Positions 9,221 to 17,488 of a stretch of 64,000 bases of DNA are shown here, piece after piece. Positions within the stretch are counted from its first letter, which is position 1. The number at the start of each line of letters is the position of its first letter. The stretch comes from Pseudomonas typographi. GTDB taxonomy: Bacteria > Pseudomonadota > Gammaproteobacteria > Pseudomonadales > Pseudomonadaceae. A program made the translations under genes and the position numbers. The notes beneath the pieces were generated by a model. That model had not been told where the DNA came from and searched no databases. It saw nothing but the letters and a program-made list of their open reading frames with translations. The stretch lies in NCBI RefSeq assembly GCF_014694385.1, contig NZ_JAAOCA010000002.1:124001-188000 (forward strand), written 5' to 3'.

Positions 9221-10156
9221 ATGTTCGATTACAAATTATTGAGCGCTTTGGCCGGCGTGATAGAACACGGCGGCTTCGAGCGCGCAGCCGTGGCCTTGGG
9301 CTTGTCCCAGTCGGCGGTGTCGCAGCGGATCAAATTGCTTGAGGCGCGCATTGGCCAGCCGGTATTGGTGCGTGCCGCCCCGCCGGCGCCCACCGAGGTA
9401 GGCCGGCGCCTGCTCAACCATGTGCAGCAGGTGCGCCTGCTGGAGCGTGACGTGCAGGGCCAGGTGCCCACCCTGGGCGACGACAAACAGCCCGAGCGCC
9501 TGCGCGTAGCGCTCAATGCCGACAGCTTGGCCACGTGGTGGGCTGGCGCGGTGGGTGGGTTTTGCAGTGAACATCAGCTATTGCTGGACCTGCTGGTAGA
9601 GGACCAAGACGTCGGCCTTAAGCGCATGCGCGCCGGTGAAGTAGCGGCCTGCGTGTGCGCCACCGAGCGCCCGGTCGCCGGCGCGCGTAGCGAGCCGTTA
9701 GGGGCGATGCGCTATCGGCCGCTGGCTACCAAGCCCTTTCTCGAACGCTGGATGCCCGGTGGGTTCAGCCCGCAAGCCCTGGCCAAAGCGCCCGCGCTGG
9801 TGTTCGGCCCAGACGATTTTCTTCAGCACCGCTACATGGCCGCCTTGGGGGTCAGCCAGGTGCAGGTGTTTCATCTATGCCCATCTTCCGAAGGCTTCAT
9901 GCGCATGGCCGAGGCCGGTGCGGGTTGGGGGCTGATCCCGGAGATGCAGGCGGCACGGTTGATCGCCGAAGGGGTGCTGGTAGAGCTGCTACCGGGGTAC
10001 CACAGCGATGTGCCGTTGTACTGGCACCATTGGCGCAATGGCGGGCAACTGCTCGACGCCTTGACCCGCCACCTGCTGCGGGAGGCCGCGCATGCTTTGA
10101 TCGCACCCGTGGGCGTGCGCAGTGGGCCACACAATGAACAGCAGCGGGGCGTTTGA
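9221..10156 (+). CDS. argP: LysR-family regulator ArgP (IciA)
   Basis: 311-aa LysR-type regulator of the ArgP/IciA subfamily. The N-terminal winged HTH is typical: MFDYKLLSALAGVIEHGGFERAA followed by LGLSQSAVSQRIKLLEARIGQPVLVR. The rest is the periplasmic-binding-like effector domain. ArgP senses lysine/arginine and activates the divergent argO exporter gene. I chose the ATG at 9221 by homology; an ATG at 9215 (adding MP) is closer to the GGAG at 9207-9210 and cannot be excluded. The stop TGA overlaps the next start (TGATG, 10154-10158), so translation of the downstream epimerase gene is probably coupled to this one. Confidence 0.88.
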   Translation: MFDYKLLSALAGVIEHGGFERAAVALGLSQSAVSQRIKLLEARIGQPVLVRAAPPAPTEVGRRLLNHVQQVRLLERDVQGQVPTLGDDKQPERLRVALNADSLATWWAGAVGGFCSEHQLLLDLLVEDQDVGLKRMRAGEVAACVCATERPVAGARSEPLGAMRYRPLATKPFLERWMPGGFSPQALAKAPALVFGPDDFLQHRYMAALGVSQVQVFHLCPSSEGFMRMAEAGAGWGLIPEMQAARLIAEGVLVELLPGYHSDVPLYWHHWRNGGQLLDALTRHLLREAAHALIAPVGVRSGPHNEQQRGV

Positions 10157-11166
10157 TGAATATTCTGGTAACCGGTGCTGGTGGTTTCATTGGTGGGCGC
10201 TTCGCCCGGGTTGCCCTTGAGCAAGGCTGGTCCGTGCGTGCGTGCAGCCGCCGGCCAGATAGTGTGCCGCCGCTGCAGCACATGGGCGCGCAGTGCTTGC
10301 AGGGCGACCTTGCCGACAGCGCGTTCGCCCAGCGCCTGTGCATGGGCATCGATACGGTGGTGCACGCGGCCGGGCCCAGCGACATTTGGGCGCCGGCGCC
10401 GGTGCTGCAGCGTGATATCCTGGGCGCCACTGAAAACATCGTCGAAGCATGCCTTAGCGCACACGTTCGGCGCTTGGTGTACGTGTCTACCGCAGACCTT
10501 TACCTCAGCGGCCGTGCCCGCGAGCAGGTGCGCGAGAAGCAGATCCCGCCACGCCAACGCAGCCTGTATGGGCGCCTGCGCTTTATCGCCGAACAGCGGG
10601 TGTTCGGCGCCGAAGCGTTCGGTTTGCAGGTGGTCGTGCTACGGCCCACCCGGATCGTCGGTGCGGGTGCCGGCACCGGCCAATGGCTACCGCGGCTGCT
10701 GCGATTGCACGCCAAGGGGCGGCTGCAAATCGTCGGCAACGGCCTGAACCGGGTAGATTTCACCAGCGCCAACAACCTGTGCTTGGCACTGTTGCTGGCG
10801 GTACAGGCCGATGATGCCGCGCAGGGCCGCGCGTTCAACATCAGCAACGGGGCGCCGGTGCCATTATGGGATGCGCTCAACTATGTGGCCCGGCAACTGC
10901 AGTTGCCACCCATAGCCCGCTACCAGCACCCGGCTTGGGCGCACGCCAAGGCCCTGCTCGCCGAGGCGGCCTGCCGGGCCTGGCCGGGGCGACCGCGACC
11001 AGTGATCACGTTAGGCGACGTGGCGCGCCTGAACGAAGATTTCACCCTCGACATCACCCGCGCGCGGCATGATCTGGGCTATACCGCCCCGGCGTCGTTG
11101 TGGGATGGCTTGGATGAATTCAGCCAGGGATGGAAAGCCCTGGACACATCCGGCAAATATCGCTGA
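10156..11166 (+). CDS. NAD-dependent epimerase/dehydratase (extended SDR)
   Basis: 336-aa extended short-chain dehydrogenase/reductase with an N-terminal Rossmann motif, ILVTGAGGFIGGRFA, for NAD(P). Other landmarks are DTVVHAAGPSDIW, VYVSTADLYLSG and VLRPTRIVGAGAG. The catalytic tyrosine region reads LYGRLRFIAEQ, so the Lys of the usual YxxxK pair is replaced by Arg. This is seen in some 3beta-HSD-like members but could change activity. The substrate is unknown. The start ATG overlaps the argP stop, suggesting co-transcription with argP, though I see no functional link to arginine. Confidence 0.8.
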   Translation: MNILVTGAGGFIGGRFARVALEQGWSVRACSRRPDSVPPLQHMGAQCLQGDLADSAFAQRLCMGIDTVVHAAGPSDIWAPAPVLQRDILGATENIVEACLSAHVRRLVYVSTADLYLSGRAREQVREKQIPPRQRSLYGRLRFIAEQRVFGAEAFGLQVVVLRPTRIVGAGAGTGQWLPRLLRLHAKGRLQIVGNGLNRVDFTSANNLCLALLLAVQADDAAQGRAFNISNGAPVPLWDALNYVARQLQLPPIARYQHPAWAHAKALLAEAACRAWPGRPRPVITLGDVARLNEDFTLDITRARHDLGYTAPASLWDGLDEFSQGWKALDTSGKYR

Positions 11167-11262
11167 ACAGGCAGGCTGTTTTGCGGTCGATCGCAGCGGC
11201 GCGGTTCCGGGTTAGAATTCGGGCACTTAGCCACTATTTTTTCGCGGGTAACAGGTTTTCCC

Positions 11263-12114
11263 ATGGCAAAACACCCGGTTGACGATTTCGACGATAACCT
11301 CCCGAGCCTGCGTGCCGACGACCGTGACGAGGTGTTTTTCGACCCTGAGCCGGAGCCTGCCGAGCCGCGCCGCGGGCGTGCGCGCCGCGAGCCGGAGGCG
11401 GTGTATTCGCGCAGTACGCCGGTGGTCAAGGTCAAGGCCCCCGGCAGCGGGGCCCTCTGGGCGCTGGTGGTGGCCCTGGTGATCGCCTTGGGCGGCCTAG
11501 GTTGGTGGAGCGTGCAGCAGATTTCGCTGATGGAGCAGCAACTGGTGGCGACCCAGGAGAGCTTCGCGAAAGTCAGCGAAGAGGCCGCTGGGCGGTTACG
11601 CGATATCAGCGGCAAGGTGGCTGCCGGGGAAACCAGCGCGACCACCGACGTCGAAACGCTCAAAGTGCAGGTCAAGCAACTGCAGGGCACGCTCGACGAC
11701 CAAAACCGCGCCGCCCAAGGTTTCGCCGGCCAGCAGGGCGACCTTGGCAAGCGTATCGAGCAACTGGCCGCCCAGCAGGCGGCCAACGAGCAAGCAATCA
11801 AGGCCATGGCCGGCGACCTCGCCACGCTCAAGGCGGCCCAGGCCGGGCAGGGCGCAACCGATGCCCAGCTCAAGAGCTTGGCCGCCGATGTGGCCACGCT
11901 TAAGAAGCAACCCGACCCCAACGGCCGCATCGAGCGCTTGGAGCAGGAGCTGATCGTACTCAAGAGCGAGCAGGATAACCGCGCGGCGCAAACCGCCAAC
12001 GCAGGCCCGAGCAACCAGGAGTTCGACGCGTTCCGTGGGCAAAGCACGCGCAACTTCAACACGCTGCAAAGCCAGATCCAGAATTTGCAGCAGCAGATCG
12101 ATGCACGGCGGTAA
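11263..12114 (+). CDS. Single-pass inner-membrane protein with long coiled coil, unknown function
   Basis: 283-aa protein of unknown function. Residues 1-60 are acidic then Arg-rich and probably disordered (DDFDDNLPSL, EPAEPRRGRARREPEAV). Residues about 65-85 form one TM segment (ALWALVVALVIALGGLGWWSV). The remainder is an Ala/Gln/Lys-rich coiled coil with heptad-like Leu spacing, ending in NTLQSQIQNLQQQIDARR. The predicted topology is a cytoplasmic N-terminus with the coiled coil in the periplasm. Similar proteins in Pseudomonas are often annotated as 'ATPase', but I see no Walker motif. It has its own upstream gap of 96 bases and a downstream terminator, so it is probably a single-gene unit. 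Confidence 0.8.
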   Translation: MAKHPVDDFDDNLPSLRADDRDEVFFDPEPEPAEPRRGRARREPEAVYSRSTPVVKVKAPGSGALWALVVALVIALGGLGWWSVQQISLMEQQLVATQESFAKVSEEAAGRLRDISGKVAAGETSATTDVETLKVQVKQLQGTLDDQNRAAQGFAGQQGDLGKRIEQLAAQQAANEQAIKAMAGDLATLKAAQAGQGATDAQLKSLAADVATLKKQPDPNGRIERLEQELIVLKSEQDNRAAQTANAGPSNQEFDAFRGQSTRNFNTLQSQIQNLQQQIDARR

Positions 12115-12150
12115 AGGCTAACGGGCGTGGTTCCGGCCAGCGGCAATGGA

Positions 12151-12177
12151 AAACGCTAGCGCGGCGGCTGGCGTTTT
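12151..12177 (+). terminator. Terminator between convergent coiled-coil gene and TonB receptor
   Basis: A 10-bp stem (AAACGCTAGC 12151-12160 with GCTGGCGTTT 12167-12176, one G-T wobble), 6-nt loop, A-run before and T-run after. It lies between two convergent genes and could work in both directions. Confidence 0.7.
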
Positions 12178-12203
12178 AGGGCGGCGTTAAACGGCCCCAG
12201 GGG

Positions 12204-14588
12204 TCAAAGCGACCACTTCACGCTGAACATCAGGTTGCGAGGGTCGCCGTACATGCCGGCCCCGCCCGAGCCCGGGATGCCCTGCCAGTACTTTTTGTCG
12301 AACAAGTTGTTAACGTTCACCCGGCCATCCCAATGGTCGTTGAACCTGTAACCTGCCATCAAGCCCACCAGGGTGTAGGCGCCCTGATCACTGGTGCCGG
12401 TGCCTACCTCCTTGAAGGTGGCGCTTTGTGCGTAAACATCCGCGCCGACTCGCCATTTGTGCAATTCGCCCGGTAGGCTGTAGCTGGTGGCGGCCTTGAA
12501 CAGGTGCTTGGGTTGCTCTGGCGCGAACAATTTTCCGTCGTTGTCGGAATTGTCTGCGTATTGGCTTATCACGTAGGTGTACGAAGCGGTGAACTGCCAG
12601 TCGGGGGTCAGTGCGCCGGTCAACTCCGCATCGATACCGCGACTGCGCACCTTGCCGGCCGCTTCATAGCAACTGCTTGCCGGGTAGGAGGGGCAGTCGG
12701 TTATTTGCTGAGCGGTGGGCAGGGCATAACCGCGCCCTTTTTGCACCATGTCGAACAGCGCCAGGGTGCCGTTCAAAGCACCCCCCAGGTATTCGCCCTT
12801 CACGCCGATTTCATAGTTCTTACCCGTCATTGGGCTTAGCACGCCGCCGCTGGTAGACCGGTAATTTTGCGGTTTGAAGATCTGCGTATAGCTGGCATAC
12901 ACCGAGTAGGTGTCGTTCAGGTCGTAGATCACCCCCGCGTAAGGTGTGGCTTTGCGGGTAACGCCGTAGTCGGTGGTGCCGACGCGGTCGTTGAAGTCAT
13001 ACCACATCACCCGGCTGCCCAAAATAACGTGCAACGGGTCGATTGGGTTGAACCGCACCGCGCCATAAACCGCTTTTTCGGTCGCCGTATTGCGGTATTG
13101 CCATAGGCTCATGTCGACGTCCGGTTTGGGCACGTCGTGGCCAAAGTTGTACCCATCGATCAGGGTGCCGCTTGTCCAGCCACCTACCTGGTCAAACTTT
13201 TCCTGGCGCCAGCTGGTGCCGACCACCAAATCATGTTCGCGCCCGAACAATGTAAAGGGGCCCGAGAGCGAAGCATCAAGGTTGGTCTGGTCATCGGTGT
13301 CATCGTACTTGCCCGAGTATTGGGTCAAGTGGGTACCGTCATAAGAGGGGTAGCTGGAGAACGTCCAAGCCTTGGCCCAGATCTTCTGCCCGGCGAGTTT
13401 GGCGGTCCAGCCATTGTCGAAGCGATGGGTGATGTCACTAAACAGGCTGTAGTTATCTTTATCCCAGTAAGACCAATCGTTGCTGAGGAACGTCGAGCGG
13501 GAGAAGTGCAGGTTTTCGCCATTCACCCCGCTGGGCAGCCCGCCCCAATCCGACGTGTTGTCATCCCGTTGCTTGGACGCGCCAAGGGTCCATGTGGTGG
13601 AGTCGTTCAGGTCGGCTTCGAGGATGCCGTAGAAGGTCTGGCGCTGGTTCTCGCGCACGTCCGCGAAGCTGTGTTGGTCTTGGTAAGCCGCAACCACGCG
13701 GCCACGAACGGTGCCCGATTCGTTGAGTTTGTTCGATGCGTCCACCTCGGTGCGGTAGCGGTCCCAACTGCCGGCGCTGGTGGTCAGGCTCACCTGCGGC
13801 GTGGCTGTGGGGCGTTTGCGTACCAGGTTAAGGGTCGCCGAAGGGCTGCCGGCGCCGGTCATCAGGCCGGTGGCGCCGCGAACCACTTCGACGCGGTCGT
13901 ACATGGCAAGGTCTGCCGACGAGATCGCATCTTGGGTGTAGGTGCTGACGCTGGTGGGCAACCCGTCGTACATGATGTTGTCGATCTGGAACCCGCGCGA
14001 CAAGAATTGCTGGCGGTCAGACGCGGTCCGCTTCAGGGTCACGCCGGGGGCATATTTGACCACATCGTTGAGGTCGTTCATGCCTTGGTCTTCGATGCGC
14101 TGGCGGGTGATCACGCTTACCGATTGCGGCGTCTGGCGAATCGACAGCGGCAGCTTGGTCGCGGTGTTCATGCTGGCGGTGGTGTAAGAACGAGTGCCCT
14201 CGGTAGCCGCCGGGTCGCTGGTAGCAACGGCTGCTCCCTCGGCGCTCACGTGGCTTACGCCCAACTGAATGCTGCCATCGCTGCTGGCGGGGCCCGCCCC
14301 CGCCACGGTCACTGTATTACCACGCACCGAACCCACCAGCCCATTGCCGGCCAGCAACCGCTGCAGCGCGGCGGCCGGCTCCATTGGGCCGCTGATGGCC
14401 GGGGCGACCTTGCCCGCTACCGCCGCTTGCGAATACACCACCTCCAACCCACTGGCTTGGCCAAGCGCATGCAGGGCATCACCCAACGGCTGTGCCGGTA
14501 GGTTCAGGTCCACCGGGGCTGCGTGTACCAGCCCTACGCTAAACAGCGAGATCGTGAGCGCGAGCGAGCGCACAGGAAGTTGTTTCAT
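12204..14588 (-). CDS. TonB-dependent siderophore receptor with STN signalling domain
   Basis: 794-aa outer-membrane receptor. A signal peptide (about 1-23, ending VHAAP) is followed by an STN (secretin/TonB N-terminal) domain at about 28-95 (LPAQPLGDALHALGQASGLEVVYS). The plug domain (SIRQTPQSVSVITRQRIEDQG, then DRVEVVRGATGLMTGAGSPS) precedes a 22-strand barrel ending with NLMFSVKWSL, whose aromatic/hydrophobic C-terminus is normal for Bam-inserted proteins. It resembles FpvA/FoxA-type ferric-siderophore receptors; the ligand cannot be read from sequence. The start is ATG 14588 (MKQLPVRSL); the open frame to 14639 lacks a signal peptide. No FecI/FecR pair is adjacent although the STN domain normally talks to one. 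A Fur-like box lies upstream. Confidence 0.9.
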   Translation of the reverse strand: MKQLPVRSLALTISLFSVGLVHAAPVDLNLPAQPLGDALHALGQASGLEVVYSQAAVAGKVAPAISGPMEPAAALQRLLAGNGLVGSVRGNTVTVAGAGPASSDGSIQLGVSHVSAEGAAVATSDPAATEGTRSYTTASMNTATKLPLSIRQTPQSVSVITRQRIEDQGMNDLNDVVKYAPGVTLKRTASDRQQFLSRGFQIDNIMYDGLPTSVSTYTQDAISSADLAMYDRVEVVRGATGLMTGAGSPSATLNLVRKRPTATPQVSLTTSAGSWDRYRTEVDASNKLNESGTVRGRVVAAYQDQHSFADVRENQRQTFYGILEADLNDSTTWTLGASKQRDDNTSDWGGLPSGVNGENLHFSRSTFLSNDWSYWDKDNYSLFSDITHRFDNGWTAKLAGQKIWAKAWTFSSYPSYDGTHLTQYSGKYDDTDDQTNLDASLSGPFTLFGREHDLVVGTSWRQEKFDQVGGWTSGTLIDGYNFGHDVPKPDVDMSLWQYRNTATEKAVYGAVRFNPIDPLHVILGSRVMWYDFNDRVGTTDYGVTRKATPYAGVIYDLNDTYSVYASYTQIFKPQNYRSTSGGVLSPMTGKNYEIGVKGEYLGGALNGTLALFDMVQKGRGYALPTAQQITDCPSYPASSCYEAAGKVRSRGIDAELTGALTPDWQFTASYTYVISQYADNSDNDGKLFAPEQPKHLFKAATSYSLPGELHKWRVGADVYAQSATFKEVGTGTSDQGAYTLVGLMAGYRFNDHWDGRVNVNNLFDKKYWQGIPGSGGAGMYGDPRNLMFSVKWSL

Positions 14589-14731
14589 GGTTACGAAGTC
14601 CTCGGGCAAAGCGCAAGCGCACCCGCGCCCCCTCGGCACGGTGTCGGTTCAGCGGATAAAGGCCTGTAGGCTTGCAAAGCCGCCGTTGTGGGCGGGCTGG
14701 GAGGAATCTAGTGAATGGTGAAAAAATTGTA

Positions 14732-14750
14732 AATAATAATTTTTATTGTT
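14732..14750 (-). promoter_or_regulatory. Candidate Fur box of the TonB receptor gene
   Basis: The 19-mer AATAATAATTTTTATTGTT agrees with the Fur consensus at 12 of 19 positions. It lies in the AT-rich stretch 144-162 bases upstream of the receptor start. This is a match by eye only; the surrounding AT-richness raises the chance of coincidence. Confidence 0.4.
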
Positions 14751-14948
14751 TGGAAATGATTTACGTCAGTAATTGATTCTTTTTTCAGGATCCTTTTACG
14801 GCGCAGTATGCCTTACCAAGCACGCTGCCCGTGGCCGGCGGTTGCCCGAATCACCACCGGCTAAAGCGCCATACCGCTCAAAGCGGATTTCATGAAATTC
14901 GCGCGAACTTATTTAGTTCGCCACCTAACTAATCCTCAAGCTGTGCCT

Positions 14949-14965
14949 TGTGACAATTTGTCACA
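14949..14965. promoter_or_regulatory. Perfect 17-bp palindrome upstream of the PQQ-dehydrogenase
   Basis: TGTGACAA-T-TTGTCACA has 8-bp perfect arms and one central base, 33-49 bases before the GTG start. It resembles a CRP/Vfr half-site pair (TGTGA/TCACA), but the spacing is 7 rather than the canonical 6. It may be a Vfr-like or another dimeric regulator's operator; regulator identity is inference. Confidence 0.4.
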
Positions 14966-14997
14966 CCTTTCCTTTCTCTAACTGGAGCGCCTATACC

Positions 14998-17398
14998 GTG
15001 GCCGGTTTACCTTCTCGCCCACCCCGGATCACCGGGTATCTGATAGCCCTCGCCGGCTTGGCCCTAGGTGCCGGTGGCCTTTATTTACTGATACTGGGCG
15101 GCAGCCCGTATTACCTGCTTGCCGGGGCTGGCACGCTGGTCAGCGGCTTGGCCTTGAGCCGGGGGCGGCGTTGGAGCCTTAACCTTTACGCCTTGGTGCT
15201 GGCTGGCACGGTGTTATGGGCGCTGTATGAGGTGGGCTTGCGCGGCTGGGAGTTGGAGCCACGCTTGCTGATCCCGACCTGCCTGGGCATTTACTTGCTG
15301 CTGCCCTGGGTGGTGCGGCGGGTGGGGCCGCTGGGAGCATACAGCAAGGCGCAACTGCCGTTGTGCTGGCCATCGTGGTCGGCGCGGCCTCGTTGTTCCA
15401 GGCGCCGGGGGTTCAGGGCGAGGCGGCCCTGGCCAATGGCGCGGCAGCGCCGGCAGACGCGGATGTGGCCGACGAAGATTGGACGTTCTATGGGCGCACG
15501 CCCAAGGGCGAGCGCTATTCCCCGCTGGCGCAGATCAATCCGGGCAATGTGGCGCAGCTCAAGGTCGCCTGGCAGGCACAAACCGGCGACACCATGCGCC
15601 CTGGGGAAGACCAGGGCGGCACCGATGCCGGCCACGAGTTCAACTTCGAAGACACCCCGACCAAGGTCGGCGATACCTTGTACGTCTGCACCGGCCATAG
15701 CTGGGTGGTGGCCTTTGACGCCAAGACCGGGCAGAAGAAATGGAGTTTCAACCCCAAGGCCGATACCGACGCCGATGTGTACCTGGCCTGCCGGGGCGTT
15801 GCCTATTATGAGGCGCCGGCGAACGTCGCCACCGACTGCCCCAAACGGATCATCGCCCCGGTGCTGGACGCCCGCGTAATGGCGCTCAATGCTGACACCG
15901 GCAAGCCGTGCGAAGACTTCGGCGAGCACGGGTTCATTTCACTTACCCAATACCTGGGCCATGTACAAAAGGGCTTTCACTTCGTGACCTCGCCACCGCT
16001 AGTGGTCCACGACCGGGTGATCCTCGGTGGTTGGGTATGGGACAACCAGGCCGAGCATGAGCCGAGTGGCGCGATACGCGCCTTCAACCCCATCACCGGC
16101 GCCATCGAATGGGCCTGGGATGTCGGCCACACCCCACACAACTTCAAGCCCGGCCCGGGCGAAGAGCTGACCCGCGGCACCCCTAACGCGTGGGGCGTGT
16201 ACACCGCGGACCCGGCCTTGAACCTGGTTTACCTGCCGATGGGCAACGCCACGCCCGACTACTACGGTGGCCACCGCCGGCCGTTCGATGAAGAATATTC
16301 CAGTGCCGTGGTGGCGCTGGACATCAGCACCGGCGAAGAGCGTTGGCACTTCCAGACCACCCACCATGACCTGTGGGACATGGACTTGTCCATCGGCCCG
16401 TCGCGGGTAGACGTACCCGACCCGGCCAACGCCGGCCAGACCGTGCCGGCGCTGGTGCAAACCAACAAGCGTGGGGAGTTCTTCATGCTCGACCGGCGTA
16501 CCGGCACGCCTATTGCCAAGGTCGAGGAAAAACCGGTGCCGCAGGGGGCCGTCGCCGGCGATTACAGCGCGCCGACCCAGCCTTACTCCACAGGCCTGCC
16601 ATCGGTCACCCCGGCGGACTTGACCGAGAACCACCTGTGGGGCGCCACCCCCTTCGACCAACTGCTGTGCCGCATCCAGTTCAAGTCATTCAACTACCGT
16701 GGCCAATTCACCCCGCCGGGCCTTAAAACCACCATCGTGTACCCAGCCTCCGACGGTGTGATCGACTGGATGGGCGCCTCGATCGACCCGGCGAACAAAC
16801 TGGTGATCGCCAATGCCAACTACATTCCCTTCATCGTGCAGATGCTGCCGCGCGAACCGGTGGAGCAAGCCGGCAAACTGCCCAGTTGGGACGGCAAGGG
16901 CGAGCAACCGCCGAACACCTCGCCTTATACGCCGCAGTACGGCACGCCCTTTGTGGCCACCGTGCATCCGTGGCTGAACGCGGTAGGCGTACCGTGCAAC
17001 TCGCCGCCGTGGGGTACGCTCACCGCGATCGACCTTAAAACTCGCAGCATCGCCTGGCAACACCCGATCGGTACCACCGCGACACCGGCCCGCTCGGCAC
17101 CCACACCAACCTGCCGTTCAACACCGGTATTTTCAACATAGGCGGCAACATCGTTACCCGCGGCGGGCTGGTGTTCATGGGCGCCACCGCCGACAACTAC
17201 CTGCGCGCCATCGACGAGCGCAATGGTGACGTGGTATGGCGGGCCCGCCTGCCGGCCGGCGGCCAGGCCACGCCGTTGTCTTATGCCGTGGGTGGCCAGC
17301 AGTACGTGGTGATCGCCGCCGGCGGGCATGGCGGGCTGGGTACCACAACCGGGGATTACGTGGTGGCCTATACGCTGGACGGCAAGCAGGGCCAATGA
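14998..17398 (+). pseudogene. Membrane-bound PQQ-dependent glucose/quinate-type dehydrogenase, frameshifted twice
   Basis: Three consecutive frames together encode about 800 residues of a membrane quinoprotein dehydrogenase of the glucose/quinate/shikimate family (Gcd-like), which oxidises its substrate in the periplasm and passes electrons to ubiquinone. Frame 1 (GTG 14998, GGAG at 14984-14987) gives the N-terminal membrane helices (RITGYLIALAGLALGAGG onward). Frame 2 resumes near 15328 with the last helix and the propeller (EDWTFYGRTPKGERYSPL, TTHHDLWDMDL, NHLWGATPFDQLLCR). Frame 3 resumes near 17081 and ends with DNYLRAIDERNGDVVWR and GQATPLSYAVGGQQYVV at 17398. Each junction is explained by one missing base: G in the run at 15324-15327 and C after 17078. 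No other damage is seen, so this is either a very recent pseudogene or sequence error. Gcd versus QuiA is not settled. Confidence 0.85.
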
Positions 17399-17457
17399 GG
17401 CGCGGCAACGCGGTCGGGCCCGGCCCCCCGAGCGCTTAGCGCTTGGCGTTAAAAGAA

Positions 17458-17486
17458 CGAACCCGGCCATGGCCGGGTTCGTTTTT
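17458..17486. terminator. Bidirectional terminator between PQQ-dehydrogenase and xenB
   Basis: A perfect 24-bp palindrome (17458-17481, CGAACCCGGC arms) is preceded by an A-rich run and followed by TTTTT. It lies between the 3' ends of convergent genes and should terminate both. Confidence 0.85.
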
Positions 17487-17488
17487 AT

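Larger units (their letters stand above)
14589..14997. other. Divergent intergenic region between TonB receptor and PQQ-dehydrogenase gene
   Basis: About 410 bases without a gene. The receptor-proximal half is AT-rich and holds a candidate Fur box (14732-14750). The dehydrogenase-proximal half has a small dyad GCGAAC-N7-GTTCGC (14903-14921) and a perfect 17-bp palindrome (14949-14965). These look like separate operators for the two divergent genes. Confidence 0.5.

Noticed and set aside
13137..14501. 454-codon plus-strand frame inside the first TonB receptor
   Set aside because: Antisense shadow of a receptor with clear signal peptide, STN, plug and barrel.
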